From: Plantago elongata
Taxonomy: Eukaryota; Streptophyta; Magnoliopsida; Lamiales; Plantaginaceae
Length of the DNA: 33,458 bases
Direction: 5' to 3'
Assembly: GCA_036897095.1 (NCBI GenBank)
Contig: JAYMSP010001314.1
Location: 1 to 33,458 of the forward strand
The position numbers were made by a program, and so were the translations under genes. The notes below the pieces were generated by a model. That model saw nothing but the letters and a program-made list of their open reading frames with translations. It was not told the DNA's origin and did not search any database. Below, one piece after another: positions 1 to 11,900 of this stretch (within the stretch, counting starts at the first letter, position 1; every line of letters starts with the position of its first letter).

Positions 1-13
1 TTATGTATTTAGT

Positions 14-290
14 TTCTCTTTCTTTTTTTTTGATTAATCCACGTAGGTGAAATAATGCCACATTGGAGCCACATAAGCGAGAAATGCCACATCATAGCCG
101 GAGTCAACGCCGGAATTCAAATTGGGTTTATCTGTAATAAAAAATTCAACAGGGACTAATCTGTAATTGGAGCAAACAAGAGGGGGTACAGATGAAATTG
201 ACCCTTTAAACAATAAAGGGGTGATTCGAATCCTCGACCTATTAGTTATAGTTGAAACGTATTACTAAATGAACTGCGCTTCGTTTTCGT
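14..290 (-). repeat. tRNA-derived SINE-like repeat (tentative)
   Basis: Read on the minus strand, 279-261 resembles a Pol III A box (GCGCAGTTCATTTAGTAAT) and 232-220 resembles a B box (GGATTCGAATCAC), about 30 nt apart as in tRNA genes. The segment then runs through a body rich in CCGGCGTTGACTCCGG-like sequence and ends in an A-rich tail (plus-strand T-run near 24-33). Head, boxes, body and A-tail in that order are the layout of a plant tRNA-derived SINE. The boxes are diverged, I found no clear target-site duplication, and the left end lies close to the window edge. It could instead be a fragment of some other dispersed repeat. Confidence 0.35.
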
Positions 291-2394
291 TATTACTAAA
301 TATTTTCTGGTATTAAATCTTGATTTGTGATTCATATCATCATTCCCCCCTTTCCTTTGAAGTCCTTCAGCGTCGAGCAGAGGATGAAATGGCAAATTAA
401 ATTACTAATTAAGTGAACATTTGATAATTTGACGTGACCCATGTTGAACTTAAAATATATATCAACATTAATCACCAGGACCTGCCTACATACTAGTCCA
501 TTTAGTTTAATTGTCCTCTCATTTTCCATTACCACTTTTTGATTTGAATAGTAATTTCTAAATATATAAATCGTCTAATTTGGCAACCGATTGAAACAAC
601 TACAATAATCAAACCAAATACACATGGGTCCAACATGTAGCCACTGAACTACTTAGAAACTGGTGAGCTAGCTATGGAGTTGATTATTCTTACTTAATCT
701 TCCTTTTCTGGTAATTCAGAATCTTGGCCAAAAATGACAGTCTAAGTGAAAATATAGATAGACCAAGAGAATTTTTTATTATAATATAAACATGATGTAC
801 TACTCAAGTATTAATTAAACACTAACGTTAATACTCATTTACTACTTTAGCATCGAACTTTTCCTTTTTCTTTTCTGGGTATCCGAATTCAAGATAAGAA
901 AATAGTAGTATTAATTAGTTTTAGTACTTGGTAGTTAATAAAAAGATGATATATATAAATATATATATATATACCTGTGCATAATGCAAACATAAATTGA
1001 GACAAGCAGACAGTTGGGGGTAAATTAAATCATGCTAAAATTTATAGGGACACCTTTTATGTTGTCTATGCTTTTATTATTTATAATTATGATATTATCA
1101 TATTGTGTATAGGAACACTTTTCAAATTTCTCCATACATTATTTTTTGATACTACAATTACTGTTTTAATATACAAATGATTTTTCAAGTTAATTACTGT
1201 TAACTTATGGTTATGTTGTACAAAGATATTTGGGATTTTTTTGGGATGAATATGTACTTGAAATCTTATTGAAGTAATTTATTATTTGACTTAAAAAAAA
1301 TTCACTCATGTATTGGGTTCAAAATCTTATCATCCGTTTAAGAGCCAATGAATTTCCTCTTTCATTTCGAATCGACACAGTATTCACATCGATTTCAACC
1401 TTCTTTGCTTATTATAGTTATTAATGATATAAAAGCTCACCACCTTTTACTCGGAACTTAAGAATCAACACGACCAATTGAACAAACATCAATCTACATG
1501 CCAATTGTTGGCATGTACGTACCCACGCTACTTTTTATGATATTGTCCATTCTCAATTCATTTTAAGTCCGAGTGTTTCCCCCTCATACCAAGTAGGTAA
1601 TGTATCTGCTTAATTGTATACTATGCTAGGGTTTATGGATTTTAGTTAGGGGATTAAGTTGCAAATAACTTATTGATTTATCTATAGTTTAAATAGGATA
1701 TGCTTAATGCAATATTCTGTATTCAAATTGTCAAGCAAGGAGATACAGAATTAAAACATAAAACTAAAATAGATGTGTCAAAATTAATGATGTAATGAAT
1801 GGCTAGATATTTGTTGGTTCATCTTTGGGACAGAGAATTGCTTTTCTCCAACTAGGAAGGGATAGTATCAAATTTGGCCACCTCCTTCTCCTTTTTAAAC
1901 TTGTAATAATGTCCTGCTTTCTCTCTCCCTCAATGGTCCATAACTTGCCCTGGCTACCTACTAGTACTAATACCTATGGCTACTCCCCACACATTGTCCA
2001 TTATAATACTCGTACTACTACCAATACTTTCCTTAATCCAGTTACTACCTTCCCATACATTTTAATACTATGATTCAAACAAAATGTCATATCGATTAAA
2101 CGTGGTATTTATTATCTTTATGGAAGAATTACTACAAAACTCACACTGAAATATACCAAACTTGTTCTAGGTCACATACGATATACACACACTACATTTA
2201 TAATCAATCTTAAACTTTCACAACCTAAATATACTTGCAAAATACAGTTTGCAGGGTATCGTGTGATTTAGAAAGGTTTATCTCATACATACATGGGTAT
2301 GAATTTACAACATTTTCTAATATTAATGAATAAATAAATAATAAATTCAGAACAATCTTAGTCCCGAAAAATACTTACATGCCAATGTAGATTG
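291..2394. other. Intergenic, no gene seen
   Basis: AT-rich DNA with frequent stops in all frames and short AT microsatellites (for example around 950-975). The open frames here are short, mostly start at non-ATG codons and show no recognisable protein motif. Confidence 0.6.
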
Positions 2395-2890
2395 TCAATA
2401 AAACCCAAATATGGGCCGTAGCAAGGTGGTCCTGTAACACTGGGCATGCTAGAAAAGCGGACCCAAGGAAAATCACCATGAGTATGAGATACCAAGTGTG
2501 AACTATATGAATTTTGATACATAATCAAGAGACATTAATTTTAACTTACTTCTATGTTCCTATTACATGTTTCTTTTATCAGTTTGAAACACATTGGAAC
2601 ATGAGAAACTTATTCCAATATGCATGTTTTTCTCGGAGATATTCAGGAAACCTCTTTTGTAACATCGTAGAGCGACTTCTATACATAAACGCATGCAACA
2701 CAAACACTATATCGGTTGCGGTTCCAACTAAGAGACACCGAAAATCGAGGGGCTGATGATGCTGAATGTACCACATAGGCCAGGCCAGAACCCAGCCCGG
2801 CGATATGCATAGCAATACCTTTACCCCTGACCACATCAGTCCGGCCGAGGGTCGAAACTCAATAGCTAGAGGACAAAATAGCAATTAATG
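2395..2890 (-). other. Orphan GC-richer patch with an unidentified minus-strand open frame
   Basis: This patch is clearly more GC-rich than its surroundings, with blocks such as GGCCAGGCCAGAACCCAGCC near 2778. On the minus strand one frame stays open from 2884 to 2579 (about 100 codons), but it opens at TTG rather than ATG and the protein is not one I recognise. A second open stretch lies further along at about 2500-2400 in another frame. It could be a decayed exon pair, a captured gene fragment inside a transposon, or chance. I assign no function. Confidence 0.25.
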
Positions 2891-5053
2891 TAAACATAAT
2901 CAAGTGAGTATTACTGATACATGTTTATATACTATGGGATGGGATGGATGGTGTTAAGGCGAACACATCACCAACTTTATGATTAATATTGACTAATGAT
3001 CTTCCTAATCCCCAGAAGTGAACCAAACTAAATTAACATATTACTGATCAGTTACGGGCTGTACCTGTACGGACTAATTCAGCTGATGACAGAGACACAC
3101 AAGTCAATCAATTATAATCTGAACCATCAAAGTGACACCCAGATGCTCGATAATCCATTCTAATCTCTTAATTATTATTTCAGATATAGTTTATCTTTAA
3201 CTAATTACATACATGTGGACAGTACTTTTATAGTTTTCATATTAGGCAGCTTGTGACCCAACAGGTACTTAGTAAATGAATATAGTAAATGAAACAAATA
3301 ATTATGGATAGTGTATAGACAAGAAAATTTGTAACAACAATTGAATAATTAAGTGCTAAACTACACCTGGCCTACGCAAAAGTATCTAGTATGACTAAGA
3401 CTTGAAAATAGTATATATGATAATAATTATTATTATTACAATAATATGGCTGCGGTTCAAGCTAAGTATAGAGTTGTTGTTACAGGTAAATTATTATTTT
3501 AGTATAATAAGTATCACTACTATAGATTAGAATAGTAATTAGGCCAATTAGAAGCTCGTGCCTTAGAAAACAGCTGGCTGCTCTGCTTGCAATCTGCACT
3601 GTCCCCCCTGATTAATTAAAATCATTAATTAGTTGCTGCTAGCAAACAATGGCGACTAATTACTCTACTATGCTGCATCATTATTCATGTGTGTGTACGT
3701 GGCAGATCAATTTACTGTCTTTATACATGCTACTACAGCATAATTATTCTCCATGATCACTACACCTGCTCCTAGTTATATAATACTCCATACATTTATG
3801 TAAATGCATGAGATTAAGAATAAATTGTACTACTATAGATTATAAGAGCAATTTATGAAATTTTGTAATTAGTGGCAACTAAGTAGAATTTTCCCTCTTC
3901 ATTTCAGATTCAAACATGATGTAAGTAGGACTCAAGAATATGAAATGAAAAGATGGGATTAAGCAGGAATAAATTAGTAAGGACATATAATCACCTAACT
4001 CATTTGAACATTATGTGAGCAAGTCAATATGTCAATTTTAGGAAGAAAAATAGTAAGCATCAATATTTGAATGACTGACTAAGGTGTGTTACACGCATAA
4101 CTCTACTTGTGAAATTTCTAGTGTTACTACTACTATCATTTTAATAGTTTAAATTACGATAGATTTGATAAATAATAGTAATACTTATCTTTGATTCGTA
4201 CGGTCTAGTAGCTAGCTAGTAGTAATTGAAGTAATGTTTATTGTAATTTAATTATCCGAATAGATACATTAATTAATTAAAGGAAAATGAAGTGAAATTG
4301 ATCAACTTATTTAGTTCTTAATTATTTTGGGTCCAACTAACAACATAAATGAAGAAGAAAAAATTAAGAAAAGGTCCCAAAGCCCAACAAATTTATTACA
4401 TATCTGGTGTAATGTAATAATAAGAATATCTAATAGATAATGATAAATGAAGAAAACGGAAAACGGAAAACAAGAAAAGAACACGGAGACACAGAACAAG
4501 GACGATCTCACATGAAACAAACCAGATAATAAAATGGGCCCCCACAAGGAAATTAAAAAAAAGTTAGTAATACATTTCTTTTTCAAATTTTGTTAGCAGT
4601 AATGGAAGAAGTAGAAAAGAATGAATAAGTTGAAGGAAAATGGCCTAACTTGCGAACCTTCTCGGGGGCCGGCCTCTGCACCACCCCTAACCCCACCCAC
4701 CCCACTTGAGATAGTAACCTACCTGCAGCATTCATACACATACACATACACATCACATATATACCATACTACTACCCCCTAATTCCCTTCTTTCTGATTC
4801 TTCGTTTCATATTAAATTACTCACATTATGTTTATATTAATGTTAAACAAATGTTACATTTTAAACTTTTAACATTGTAACCTTATACATGCGGACTAAT
4901 AAATTTGAAGTCATACTGTTCGACTTTATACTCAAGAATTAATTTTAAATTTTATTTTAATCTTTATAATATAAAAATATATGTGTCGTTTGATCAGGAA
5001 GAAAGAGTTATGGTACTTTATAAATTCATTCCGGAATAATACTTTATTTCTAC
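2891..5053. other. Intergenic and upstream flank of the NGATHA gene
   Basis: AT-rich, with stops in every frame. It includes a short C-rich stretch at about 4660-4710 (GGGGGCCGGCC followed by CACCCC runs) and CA/TA simple repeats at about 4735-4765, both in the likely upstream promoter of the gene. I see no coding region. Individual transcription-factor sites cannot be called reliably by eye. Confidence 0.5.
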
Positions 5054-5062
5054 TATAAATAT
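5054..5062 (+). promoter_or_regulatory. TATA box of the NGATHA gene
   Basis: TATAAATAT lies about 30 bp before a pyrimidine-rich block (TTTCCCCAATCTCTCTCTAC, 5078-5097), a common plant transcription-start context. It is about 580 bp upstream of the start codon, which implies a long leader unless the leader is spliced. The position fits the only gene nearby. No transcript data support it. Confidence 0.45.
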
Positions 5063-5203
5063 TTCATATCATTTCCTTTCCCCAATCTCTCTCTACTTTA
5101 TTTGATTTCTCCTACTATTTCTCCCTTTTTCAACTCCAGAAAGGTCAACAACTAGTAGAAGAGTAGAACCATAAAAAATCCACAGATACATATAGCTAGC
5201 CTT

Positions 5204-5293
5204 ATGAATCATGATCATCATCAACAACAACACTTGATATCTAGAATCTCATCATCATCTTCTATTCTTCTTCACCACTACCACCATCTCTAG
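5204..5293 (+). promoter_or_regulatory. Upstream ORF 1 (29 codons) in the NGATHA leader
   Basis: ATG at 5204 opens a 29-codon frame ending at TAG 5291-5293. Its product would be rich in His, Gln and Ser, reflecting CAT/CAA/TCA repeats, which argues against a conserved peptide. It ends two bases before the next upstream ATG. If the leader is unspliced, scanning ribosomes would meet it first and output of the main ORF would be lowered. Its effect is inferred. Confidence 0.45.
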
Positions 5294-5295
5294 CT

Positions 5296-5337
5296 ATGGT
5301 AGCCCACTACTCTTCCATGGCTTTCTCCATCTCTTAG
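5296..5337 (+). promoter_or_regulatory. Upstream ORF 2 (13 codons) in the NGATHA leader
   Basis: ATG at 5296 opens a 13-codon frame (peptide MVAHYSSMAFSIS) ending at TAG 5335-5337. It begins two bases after upstream ORF 1 stops and contains a second in-frame ATG. The composition is less repetitive than uORF 1, so of the three uORFs it is the best candidate for a conserved peptide. Conservation in other NGATHA leaders is unknown to me. Confidence 0.4.
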
Positions 5338-5545
5338 CTTGTTATTAGTCAGTGAGATAACAAATCAAATCAAACCACCGACGATCCATTCTGCTCCATA
5401 CTAGCAAATTTTCAAGTGTCTGTCAACCCTAGATAGCTACCAAACTTCACAAAATTAACTACTCCACCTATCTATACTCAGATTCCTTTTGTTCTTCTTC
5501 AGCTCAGAGCCTAACCTCAATTAGTATTTTATTCATATCCTACAC

Positions 5546-5563
5546 ATGTTGTGCTGTGCTTAG
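5546..5563 (+). promoter_or_regulatory. Minimal upstream ORF 3 (5 codons)
   Basis: ATG TTG TGC TGT GCT TAG lies 75 nt before the main start codon. Such a short frame close to the start permits reinitiation poorly, so it may lower translation of the main ORF. This depends on the leader being present in the mature mRNA. Confidence 0.35.
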
Positions 5564-5637
5564 TTTTCAAGTACTGAATCAGTTTGATTCCTATCATTTC
5601 CAATTCTGAAGAAGAAGGAGATAACAGATCTGTCAGA

Positions 5638-6837
5638 ATGAATAATTTCATGTCGGACAGGCCAGGGTTTTATCATGACTTAACAACACCTGGACCTGGT
5701 GGTGGTAGCGCATCCAACAACAACAACAACAACAATGGCGGTGGAGACGACGATTCCGAAGATCACAACCACCCCGGTAGACCGGGGTCCAGCAATACTA
5801 CCGGTCATGTCCAACCCGTTATCGAACGGGAGCACATGTTCGACAAGGTAGTGACGCCGAGTGACGTCGGAAAGCTCAACCGCCTAGTCATCCCGAAACA
5901 GCACGCTGAGAAGTACTTCCCACTGGATTCATCAACAAATGAGAAAGGCCTGTTGCTGAATTTTGAGGACAGAAATGGAAAGCCCTGGAGGTTCAGGTAC
6001 TCATACTGGAACAGCAGCCAGAGTTATGTCATGACCAAAGGCTGGAGTCGATTTGTCAAGGAGAAGAAGCTGGATGCTGGAGATATTGTGTCTTTCCAAA
6101 GAGGTCTCGGTGAAGCTGGAAAAGATCGGTTGTTTATCGACTGGAGGCGCCGCCCTGACGCTCCAGATCTGCTCCCTCCACCACTACCACATCATTTCTC
6201 CTCCTTCCAGTACCGCTCCGGTTGGAACCCGCTCTTTCTCAATCCGGCTTCCAGGGACTACTCGTATTCATCGTCGCCGTATCATCACTATCAGCAGCAG
6301 CAAAATCATCATCATCAGCATCATCATCCGTATAATTACGGGGGTACGGCAGTGGTGAATGGAAACCCTTGTCCACCCGGGTCGATATTTTATCTACGCC
6401 CGGGTGGGCAGACGGCAGGAGGGGGTATAGTGGTGCCTGGACGGCCGCAATTGGAGGGTACCGGTGGTGGGGTAGATGAGCAAATGGTGTACGAGTCGGT
6501 GCCGGTGGTCCAAGGGAAGGCTGCTGCAAAGAGACTGAGGTTGTTTGGCGTGAACATGGATTGTCCAATTGATGATGATCAGGATGAGACCACAACCACA
6601 ATATCAGACGAATGTGATAATAATAATATGTCCAATGCTACTTTGCCACTTCATCACTACTTTCCTACTTCTACTACTACTACTACTACTACTTCCATGG
6701 CTTCTCATTCTCCTACTTCTTCCCAATCCATTCACCAACATCAGCATCTGAATTCGTCCCTGCGGTTGAGGCCTTACGACGGCAACCAAGGCAGCAATAA
6801 GGGCAAGGGTTCCATGTCTCTCGACTTGGATATCTAA
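5638..6837 (+). CDS. NGA: NGATHA-family B3-domain transcription factor
   Basis: A nuclear DNA-binding regulator of the RAV/NGATHA branch of B3 proteins. In Arabidopsis NGATHA proteins specify style and stigma and restrain lateral-organ growth, partly through auxin synthesis genes. The B3 domain spans about residues 65-172, from [20 protein letters not shown] through [20 protein letters not shown] to LFIDWRRR, nearly identical to the family. After it come a His/Gln-rich stretch (about 218-235), the family block YESVPVVQ (285-292), the RLFGV repression motif (301-305) and a C-terminal SMSLDLDI, matching the usual SLSFDLD-type end. No AP2 domain precedes B3, which separates it from RAV proteins. 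I chose the first in-frame ATG, 5638, with A at -3. The frame is open 18 codons further up to a TGA at 5575 but without an ATG; a second ATG at 5650 is possible. At 399 aa it is longer than Arabidopsis NGA1/NGA2 (about 300) because of low-complexity Asn, Gly, His and Thr runs. The coding region is uninterrupted by an intron. Which paralogue (NGA1-4) it matches cannot be decided here. Confidence 0.95.
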   Translation: MNNFMSDRPGFYHDLTTPGPGGGSASNNNNNNNGGGDDDSEDHNHPGRPGSSNTTGHVQPVIEREHMFDKVVTPSDVGKLNRLVIPKQHAEKYFPLDSSTNEKGLLLNFEDRNGKPWRFRYSYWNSSQSYVMTKGWSRFVKEKKLDAGDIVSFQRGLGEAGKDRLFIDWRRRPDAPDLLPPPLPHHFSSFQYRSGWNPLFLNPASRDYSYSSSPYHHYQQQQNHHHQHHHPYNYGGTAVVNGNPCPPGSIFYLRPGGQTAGGGIVVPGRPQLEGTGGGVDEQMVYESVPVVQGKAAAKRLRLFGVNMDCPIDDDQDETTTTISDECDNNNMSNATLPLHHYFPTSTTTTTTTSMASHSPTSSQSIHQHQHLNSSLRLRPYDGNQGSNKGKGSMSLDLDI

Positions 6838-7519
6838 CCAACCAGTTTTCAAATTCTAGAGCCGGGATGATGATTAATATTATGTTTATTTCTCTAGTAT
6901 TGGTTAATCGATTCGAGTATTTTGGTCATCATGTGTATAATGGGGGATATGAGTATTTTGAGTATGATTATAGATAGATGATGAATCAAGAATTTGATGA
7001 TGATGATGCTGATGGATAGAAATATTACATTAACTTGTAGATCCTTAATTTAACAGATGCTCTTTCGTTATTTTATGCTATATGCAATCCTTTTTCTTTT
7101 TATCTTTTTTCATATATAATGTGTGACTGCTACTTGAACAGTGCTGTTATTGTTATACTTGTAGACTATCAGAAATAGATATAACTGCTAGCTATTAGCT
7201 TTAATTTGTGTTTCCTATTTGTGGTTCTTGTATCATGTATGTATGTATCTATAGCTGACTTTTCGCATTGTATGAGGGATTGCAGCAAACAACAGAATGT
7301 GCAGCAGCAAAATACATATGAGGTAGCTGAAAATGAAAAGAGGGTGAATATATCAGTTTGGTAATTTTTTTGTGTACATATATACTGTCTCAGGCTGCAG
7401 TTTTTGGTAGTATTCATCATGATGAATTTGGCAGGTTGCTCATCCAATTGCTGCTTGATGGATGCTGCTGCTGCTGCTGTTAAAAGTTAGCTAGCTGCAT
7501 TGTTTCAAGAGCTTTAAAA
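6838..7519 (+). other. 3' untranslated region and immediate downstream flank of the NGATHA gene
   Basis: This follows the TAA stop at 6835-6837. It is T-rich with GATGAT and CTGCTG simple repeats (about 6998-7015 and 7463-7480). Every frame has stops. A strong splice-donor-like sequence, AAAAG/GTATGT, ends at about 7519, so the transcript could carry an intron in its 3' UTR or a separate non-coding transcript could start here. No single polyadenylation signal stands out. Confidence 0.4.
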
Positions 7520-8857
7520 GGTATGTACCACATCTTTTGTTTGCTTCCATCCATATCTTTTAATTAGTACTAGTTGTAGTAATTCATTGTGTTTCATTAA
7601 ATTAAACATGGCCACTCTTGTTTCTTACCATCTTCTCTTTTATCCTATAATCTATCAAATCCTTTGATATAGGCAGCCATCTTCCTTTCCAAACCTTAGT
7701 TCCTTCTCTTCCAGATATATATTAATAAGTATTTTGGAATTCGAAGTGAATGTATATGATAGTATTTTCCTAATTTGATTCAATTATCCTTCTATATGTG
7801 TTGATAGCATTAATAACTCAATTGTTGTGATGAGCTAAAGATAGTGCATTTGATGAAATGATTCATGTACATCCTGCAACCACCAAATTTTTTGAGTATC
7901 ATTTATTGTTCCAATAATTTATACATTAACTTTCATACTAGATTGTGATCAAAGATTTTAATTAGCTCCGATAAGGTCTAATTGAAATATTGATTCAATT
8001 TCAACCTGTCTAAGAACTTGAGATTTAGCTCTCCTGCATTTTCAAGTACTTGCAGGATGCAGCATTTTCAATTGCCAGTTCTAAACTTCACATAGCAATA
8101 GTTCATTTTGGTGGCCTCTATTTATGCCTAGCAAAAACCACCAGTTTGTGTTCTCAGACATAATTTACTCCTCTTCAGTATATGAAATTAAGTTGGAAGA
8201 AAAAGAATTTAGAAGCTGGCTGGGCTGGAATCTTAGGCGTAACGGCTGCATATATAAATTTCAATTTTTCTGTTTTTTAGCACTATGTGCATTCGACATG
8301 CATATACATCATCCATATTTCTTTCATACACTATGCTCAAGTCCTCCAAAGTTATCGATCCAGTAGCTTATTTCAGAATTTTCATCACACTTTACTAATG
8401 AACAGAAACTGCATCAAGGATGCTATAAAAGTTACTTCATACATATACTACATTTGTAATGGTTTTCCAGACTCCGGGGATACGATTGAGAACATTTGCA
8501 CTAAGATCAAGAGCTTAGTTTGCTAATGAGATGGAAAATCATGGTGTAAAATCCGTCTATTATAATAAGATGTGTGATTTTTTTCTCCCTTTTGTCATAT
8601 ATTGTCCTACAGGCACAATGTGTTCTATTGCAGTCTCACACTTGTTGAATCAAAACAAATTGCTAATAAGACACTATAACTCTAATGCATTAGTACAGGC
8701 TAGAGGAATGAATATGTAAATTGTGGTTGATCTTTTTATGTAGATTAGTTTAGTTTTTTCGATCCAACATGATGATCTAGGCATATATTACTATATACTT
8801 GCTCTCAATTTTTCATGATGATTATTGACAATGCTTATTTGGTATGTGTCACTGCAG
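7520..8857. other. Intergenic or possible intron, no gene seen
   Basis: AT-rich with no convincing reading frame. The open stretches at about 8124-8719 are short, overlapping and without motifs. The segment is bounded by a donor-like GTATGT on the left and an acceptor-like CACTGCAG on the right, so it might be an intron. Confidence 0.35.
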
Positions 8858-8952
8858 ATGATTCCAGCAAAGAGGTTGTTTTGCCTCCTACAGCACCTGA
8901 TGAATATTCAACAAGTGGAATTAATACTACTAATTTAAGGTACGCGTATCAG
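8858..8952 (+). other. Exon-like block of unknown identity
   Basis: A 95-bp block lies between an acceptor-like CACTGCAG and a donor-like CAG/GTATGT. In one phase it is open throughout (reading DSSKEVVLPPTAPDEYST then further residues), and its base composition is less AT-rich than the flanks. I do not recognise the peptide and cannot find partner coding exons on either side. The nearest upstream donor-like site is at 7519, in DNA that is not coding. It may be a lone decayed exon, a 3' UTR exon of the NGATHA transcript, or chance. Confidence 0.25.
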
Positions 8953-11900
8953 GTATGTGAAAATTTTCTTGATTAAGATTTGTAAGAAAAGGACATTAGT
9001 ATAAGAAATTAAGAACACATAGTAGTGTGTACATATATGTTAATAATTATATACAATAATGTCTTGCAAAAACAGAAGATTATAAGGTGCACGCAAAATA
9101 TTTTGTGGTCAATTCATTCATATATTTAATAATGCATTTGAAAAAGAATTATGGTCCTACATTTTGAAAAATAAAATGTCAAACTTATTGATGTCTGGTA
9201 TATCTACACTGTTGGCTCAATTAATTTCATAAGGCTGGTTAATCTCCCTATGAGTTGTATCACTGAGTTTAGTAATGCATGTTACTCAAAAGCTGCAAAT
9301 ACTATATAGTACATACTATGAATTAAAATCAAGCTAGCTAGCTAGTAGGCTCTCACTTTGGCATCTTAACTAGAATATTAATACCATCAGAATGAGTGAA
9401 AATGACTAAATTGCCCATACATTTAATGACAAATTAAGCTATCAAGACAAACACAAATGTGTAACATAACAAAACGCTAGCTAGGATCATATATGTACAT
9501 TTTGTGACATGCTAATATATCTATAATCTAGCTAGTAAGGCAACTATGAACTTGTTAATGTCATCTCTCAAGTGTGAACGTGGTGCAGACTCATGGTCCA
9601 GTATTTTGTGGTCAGGCAATATGTTAAGGAATATAGTATAATCTGACCAAAATTGGGCAGAAAAAATTAGGCTGTCATGTTCTTAACCGGTCAAGAAAAT
9701 TTGTGTAAGGCGGTGCATGAAGAAAACGTGATTGATTTTGTAAGCTGGAGTGTCAAATTCAAGAGTGTGACATCAATGGAATTGATAAATACATGATAAT
9801 CCCTGCTCTAATTAAATAATAGTAATATAGTGTGTGTTTATTATCTCTAACAGTGGATTTAAATTATTATAGGTTAGCTAGTTACATCATCAAATTGCAT
9901 GCATATATACCCCCTTTTTTATATTATTTCTAATTAATATACAAAGTGACATAGTATTAGTTCAAGAACTTTAAAAGTACGCTAGGATACGTGGGTGATT
10001 TGAGTCTGCTTAATTGAGGTTCGAGAGGATTATTTTGACTTCAAAATTGCTCACCAACTTTTGTTTTTTCTTGTGTCCCTAGCACAAAATTGCATGTATA
10101 TAAAACTCCCACGTACCTTATATTAAACTAAAGGTGAATTATATCCCTAGCTCCAAATTAAAAACATATCATATAGTATATCCCAGTTGTGAAAAAATAC
10201 AGTATAAAATTCAAAGCTTGAGTTGTCTTGATGTTTTGCAGGCTTGGTCAATATAATTTTATCGCATTTCTCCAAGTGATATTCCATAAGTTGCAAACTC
10301 GCAATTAATCTAGTCCATTCTTAATTAGATTTCCATAGGGGCGGCAGATATATTCTAATCATATCATCACATGCATGTAACCTCTACATTTTCATGCCTC
10401 ATTTGGTTCTTATCTACACATTGACCGATTTAGGACACAAAACGACATTAGCAATGAACAATATATTACTAATTGAGGACAGTTTGTGTTTCTCGATACA
10501 TATAATACTCGTAACAGTCAAGGAGACACTCATTGTATGCTCCAACAATATGGTGAAGGATTAAATAACCATGTGTACGTAGTGAGTAACCGTGTTTCAG
10601 GTTCCATGCTACAAGTGAGTTTGGACATAGATAGTATAACATATTATAATAAGTTTAAAATGACGACCCCATAAGAGGCGGTAGTGAAATTAATAAAAAT
10701 GACTTTATTTCACATGACCACTTCCATGCAAATGAGTTGGGATTCTTTCAAACACGACATCTTTTTACATTTTTATTGTTATTACTTACTTCATATTAGA
10801 CGGAACAATATATAATATATTGCACGAAGTGCTCATTAAGAGAAAATTTCAAAGTTGGAGATATAATAATGTGGCTAACGTATTCTTTTTATGTCAAGGA
10901 GGTTTATACACAATGTGGGGGTCAGCTAGTTGGTCTTGGACAAGCTGGTTATGAGTTAACCCGTCGAGGAGTCCTATAAGGAATTCATATAGAGCTCTAG
11001 ATTCAAGTTATTAGATGAATGTAACATGTGTACCGTATTAATGGAGGGGACCAAACCCGTCTTTCCAAGGACATTTTCGTGGCAAGCTATGTCGTGACAA
11101 GATGACTCGGCGACCTCATGTGATGATCACTGGCCTTATTTGACATGTTGATGCTATGATTAGGAGCCGAGGTGGCTATCCTGAAGTGATATATGCCCTA
11201 GACTTGTTCGACATGATTTACTTTGAATAATGTATAAATATGTTTTTCTACTTTTGGATTTGACACAGTCATTTGGTCATGTTTGTGGATTCTAGTTGTT
11301 TATTACATACGTAGTCCCTACGAATTAATACTTTTTAACTGACTTCTAAAAAACTTCATACATACCATGTTGAATTATGTGTATGCCATATATACCTTTT
11401 ATCCACTCGTTATTAGCCAATGACGTGTGATGACATAATAATATAGTCTCTTTCAGTGTTTGGCATCATTGTCGACTTTACTAACAGATCGAGACATGAT
11501 TCTTTGGATTGATAAATTTACCAAAATGGTCGATATACACACATCTTATGTATTTGATATGGTTCGTTCTAGGCGTAGAAGAACCACACCAAATCAACTT
11601 GAACTTGGTGGCTAAACTCTACTGCAGTGACGACACTGTTGGGAGGTTCTGCGAAAAAATAGCTAGCCAGGATGATGAAAAACTTAATACCTTCATTCTA
11701 ATCGCTTTTTCAACGAAAGCGATGAAATATAGAGAAGTTGTCTTATTCAAAACCCTAATTATGACATCCTTTCTCTCTCACTTCACACCTTGAAACGCAC
11801 ATTTCTTATATTATAGAGATAAACACACTTCCACATCTTCTTAAGCCAAAAAGGTTGGGGATAGGTAAGGTTCAAAGGGTATTACTGGGAAGATCCGGTG

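Noticed and set aside
2891..5053. A second gene upstream of NGATHA, such as the minus-strand frame at 4311-4586
   Set aside because: Its Phe/Leu-rich translation arises from A-rich plus-strand DNA, and there is no domain match.
6239..6852. Open frames on the minus strand and in other phases across the NGATHA coding region
   Set aside because: They mirror the trinucleotide repeats and GC-rich codons of the B3 gene and show no independent motif.
10486..11793. Open frames at 10486 and 11509 as small genes
   Set aside because: They begin at GTG and TTG, not ATG, have no recognisable domain and lie in AT-rich unassigned DNA.
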